This document shows positions 61,952 to 64,000 of a stretch of DNA of 64,000 nt, one piece after another. The stretch is from the NCBI RefSeq assembly GCF_900110895.1, contig NZ_FOIQ01000002.1:1810-65809 (forward strand), written 5' to 3'. The DNA comes from Prevotella aff. ruminicola Tc2-24 (GTDB lineage: Bacteria; Bacteroidota; Bacteroidia; Bacteroidales; Bacteroidaceae). The translations under genes were made by a program, and so were the position numbers. The notes under the pieces are model-generated. The model was given only the letters and a program-made list of their open reading frames with translations. It made no database searches and was not told the DNA's origin. Numbering within the stretch: position 1 is the stretch's first letter; the number at the start of each line of letters is the position of its first letter.

Positions 61952-62950
61952 TTAAAAGTCTTTGCGTTCTTTGTAGATGACCTTGTTGGCACCACTGGTA
62001 ATCTGAAGTGCCTCAGGATGTTCTTTGATATAAGAATCAATATGACGCACACGTTTCTCCTCAAGAATCTCATCGACGGCTATCAAGATGCCCGTCTCCT
62101 CCACATCGCCAAATCCATAGTTGATGGCAGTACCAAAAAGTTTCATGGTTGGCGAAAGACTCATATAGGCATTCACCAAGGGAGGAATATTATAACCGAG
62201 CTTACGAACCTCTGTATTCAAAATCTTATAATCTTTCTTGAAATCCTCTTCCGAGAACAATCGTTCTAATTCCAATGGGTCAGCCTCAATTTTCAGCGGT
62301 TTCATCGGTATAATCAGATGTTCTTTATCATCGAAATGTTTCTTTAAGAAATAAAGAATCATATCACGCCCTTTTCGGATATATGACGGATACATTGTCA
62401 TCTTTCCAAAGAAATATTTCACATTGGGCTTGATAACCGTCAGCGCACCTAAACCATCCCATAGATTATCCAAAGCGAAAAGACTCTTCGCACCCATTCG
62501 CGAACTCTGATAAGGCAACGCCACGAACGAACGACCCAATTCTATCGTATAAGGCATATAGTCGTTCAAGAACTTATCGGAAAAATGGAACATATGACTA
62601 GTAGCCAGCTTGGGTTGTCCATTGTCATCCATCTCCCAGCAAGAGCCTTCCAGATAACGATAGCCGCCGATAATCTCTTCGGCCTCCGGATTCCACACAA
62701 TCAACTGCTTATAACAATTGTCACAAATATCGAATTCATCGATATCCATCTCCTTGCCAGTACCGCCTCCCGCTTCTCGGAAAGCAATCTCGCGCAATCG
62801 TCCGATCTCTTTCATCACGTTTGGAGCGTTATGAGCCGTGACTACATAGATTTCGTTGTGACTCTTGTTGGTCATCCGCAACTGGCGCTCTTTGGTCAAT
62901 TCACTTTTCAGAAGCGCTTTGTCGATTGGCTGGATAATCTCTTGTTCCAT
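61952..62950 (-). CDS. glsB: GNAT-family N-acyltransferase, glycine/ornithine-lipid type (GlsB-like)
   Basis: 332 residues. OlsB/hemolysin-type GNAT features: IGRLREIAFREAGGGTGKEM, DEFDICDNCYKQLIVWN, IIGGYRYLEGS, ELGRSFVALPYQ, LFALDNLWDGLG. In Bacteroides the adjacent pair glsB and glsA makes N-acyl and then O-acyl glycine lipids; this gene sits 34 bases after an acyltransferase gene in the same order. Predicted to act at the inner membrane on an amino acid and acyl-ACP. The symbol is based on recalled architecture. Confidence 0.7.
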   Translation of the reverse strand: MEQEIIQPIDKALLKSELTKERQLRMTNKSHNEIYVVTAHNAPNVMKEIGRLREIAFREAGGGTGKEMDIDEFDICDNCYKQLIVWNPEAEEIIGGYRYLEGSCWEMDDNGQPKLATSHMFHFSDKFLNDYMPYTIELGRSFVALPYQSSRMGAKSLFALDNLWDGLGALTVIKPNVKYFFGKMTMYPSYIRKGRDMILYFLKKHFDDKEHLIIPMKPLKIEADPLELERLFSEEDFKKDYKILNTEVRKLGYNIPPLVNAYMSLSPTMKLFGTAINYGFGDVEETGILIAVDEILEEKRVRHIDSYIKEHPEALQITSGANKVIYKERKDF

Positions 62951-62984
62951 CTCTTTGTTTGGTTAATGGGTTATTGGCTTGGTG

Positions 62985-63809
62985 TTATAGGTCATATACT
63001 CGTTTCCGGACAAATTGCGCCCATTCCATCGGGTTTCTACTCTTATCGAAAGTCTGCCATGGAATAGGTTCTCCAACCTGCACATGGAAGGTTTTATGTA
63101 CGTTTTTGTACATTTCATCGACAAGAAAGAGCATCGCCAGATTAAATGGTAGGCACTTGTCGCTGAAGTTTGCCAGACGATAAAAGAAATTACTATTTTG
63201 CCCGCTGAAGCGGATAGGCACAACATCTCGCTGATATTCCACACTCTTTGAAACAAAGGTCTTCGTCCAAGGGACGTCGCTAACAATACCATGATGGCGA
63301 CGAGAACAGAGACCGGCAGGGAACATCAGCATATGGTTATCACTCTCAAAGCCGGCCTTCACCATCGCAGGGAAATTACGACTCTGATGTCCAGTCTTGT
63401 TAATAGGAATACATACAGGAGCCAATCCTGGCAGATTCATCAGCAAGTCGTTAACCAGATAACGAAATCTCCCGTCATAATGACGCCCGATAATCGCACC
63501 AAGTGCCACACCATCCACACCACCCAATGGATGGTTGCTAACAAACGTGTATAGGCGGCCGTCATCCGGGGCAGGTAGGTTTTCTTTTCCTTCAACCTCA
63601 AGCGTCATATCCAGATACTCCACACAGGCTTCCAGCCAATCTACCCCTGACTTATCACGGCTTTCCCACAGAAAAGCATTAACCTCATCCTGATGTGCGA
63701 TTCGTTTCAGCCATGCGACCAAAGGACGGGGAACGAACTTCGCCTTTGTCCCCATCTTCTCTTTCAGGATATTATCAATGTCTATCGTCTTCTCTGTGAT
63801 AGTTGCCAT
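62985..63809 (-). CDS. glsA: Lysophospholipid-type O-acyltransferase (GlsA-like)
   Basis: 274 residues from ATG 63809 (another ATG three codons upstream at 63818). PlsC-type features: FVSNHPLGGVDGVALG in place of the usual HxxxxD, then PINKTGHQSRNFPAM and FPAGLCSRRHHG. It would add the O-linked acyl chain to the lipid begun by the downstream GNAT enzyme. Promoter TATTTTTG at 63835-63842 on the minus strand. Confidence 0.7.
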   Translation of the reverse strand: MATITEKTIDIDNILKEKMGTKAKFVPRPLVAWLKRIAHQDEVNAFLWESRDKSGVDWLEACVEYLDMTLEVEGKENLPAPDDGRLYTFVSNHPLGGVDGVALGAIIGRHYDGRFRYLVNDLLMNLPGLAPVCIPINKTGHQSRNFPAMVKAGFESDNHMLMFPAGLCSRRHHGIVSDVPWTKTFVSKSVEYQRDVVPIRFSGQNSNFFYRLANFSDKCLPFNLAMLFLVDEMYKNVHKTFHVQVGEPIPWQTFDKSRNPMEWAQFVRKRVYDL

Positions 63810-63834
63810 TTCTCTCATTCATACTAACAATTTG

Positions 63835-63842
63835 CAAAAATA
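63835..63842 (-). promoter_or_regulatory. glsAB -7 element
   Basis: TATTTTTG followed by CAAA on the minus strand. The remaining ~160 bases of the window show no feature. Confidence 0.5.
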
Positions 63843-64000
63843 GCACATTTCTTTCAATTCTGAGCAAGAAAAGCAAAAAAATCTTTTAATTTAAAGGTAT
63901 TTTGCTCACCATTGATGCTTTTCTTATACCGTTATGCTATTAATCAATATTCATAAGCGAACAGATTGCCGGAAACATTCCATGAGAAACGTCTATAAAA

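Overview
The window looks like chromosome from a Prevotella-like member of the Bacteroidales. This rests on recurrent TAnnTTTG(C) promoter elements on both strands, a BspA-type leucine-rich repeat protein, fused SecDF, a BamA gene followed by three Skp/OmpH genes, a DUF4271-hemD-rnpA-yidD-tyrS run, many lipoproteins and a DUF3737 gene. The genus is an inference; no rRNA is present.

Layout. 1-6.8 kb is accessory DNA. It holds three copies of a GC-rich RHS core segment, each joined to a different AT-rich toxin tip (a metzincin-like protease, a His/Cys peptidase-like domain, and a decayed HExxGH protein), with overlapping candidate immunity genes, a KilA-N fragment, hairpins, a large quasi-palindrome and tandem repeats. 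6.8-12 kb carries korAB, split by a four-helix-bundle gene flanked by inverted repeats, and an SLC13 transporter. 12-15.4 kb is a BspA-like LRR gene between two near-identical terminators. 15.5-18.1 kb has upp and pckA, followed by a tiny transcription unit encoding a 31-residue predicted membrane peptide. 18.7-26.5 kb is an envelope-biogenesis run (lipoprotein, barrel, uppS, bamA, three skp/ompH, murI). 26.5-29.2 kb on the minus strand is aroQ, an O-methyltransferase, rbfA and a LolC/E-like permease. 29.2-42.2 kb is mostly housekeeping (xer recombinase, metK, hemD, rnpA, yidD, tyrS, tRNA-Gln, SDR, HU, rhomboid, secDF). 42.2-52.5 kb has a barrel and coiled-coil lipoprotein pair, an AraC-type membrane regulator, tRNA-Arg, a histidine phosphatase, a MalY/PatB enzyme with a DUF3737 protein, and an M16 peptidase.

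52.6-61.8 kb is the most interesting part. One gene (53967-55640) encodes, in a single uninterrupted frame, an ECF sigma factor, an inner-membrane helix, a periplasmic linker and an outer-membrane beta-barrel. About 4 kb further on, the same functions are divided between a normal ECF sigma gene and an overlapping gene of the dual membrane-spanning anti-sigma type (short cytosolic domain, TM, linker, homologous barrel). Each locus starts with a lipoprotein gene, and a histidine kinase/response regulator pair lies between them. This suggests that outer-membrane sensing is wired to transcription in two related ways, one of them a membrane-anchored sigma factor. The window closes with a GNAT/acyltransferase pair resembling the glycine-lipid genes glsB and glsA.
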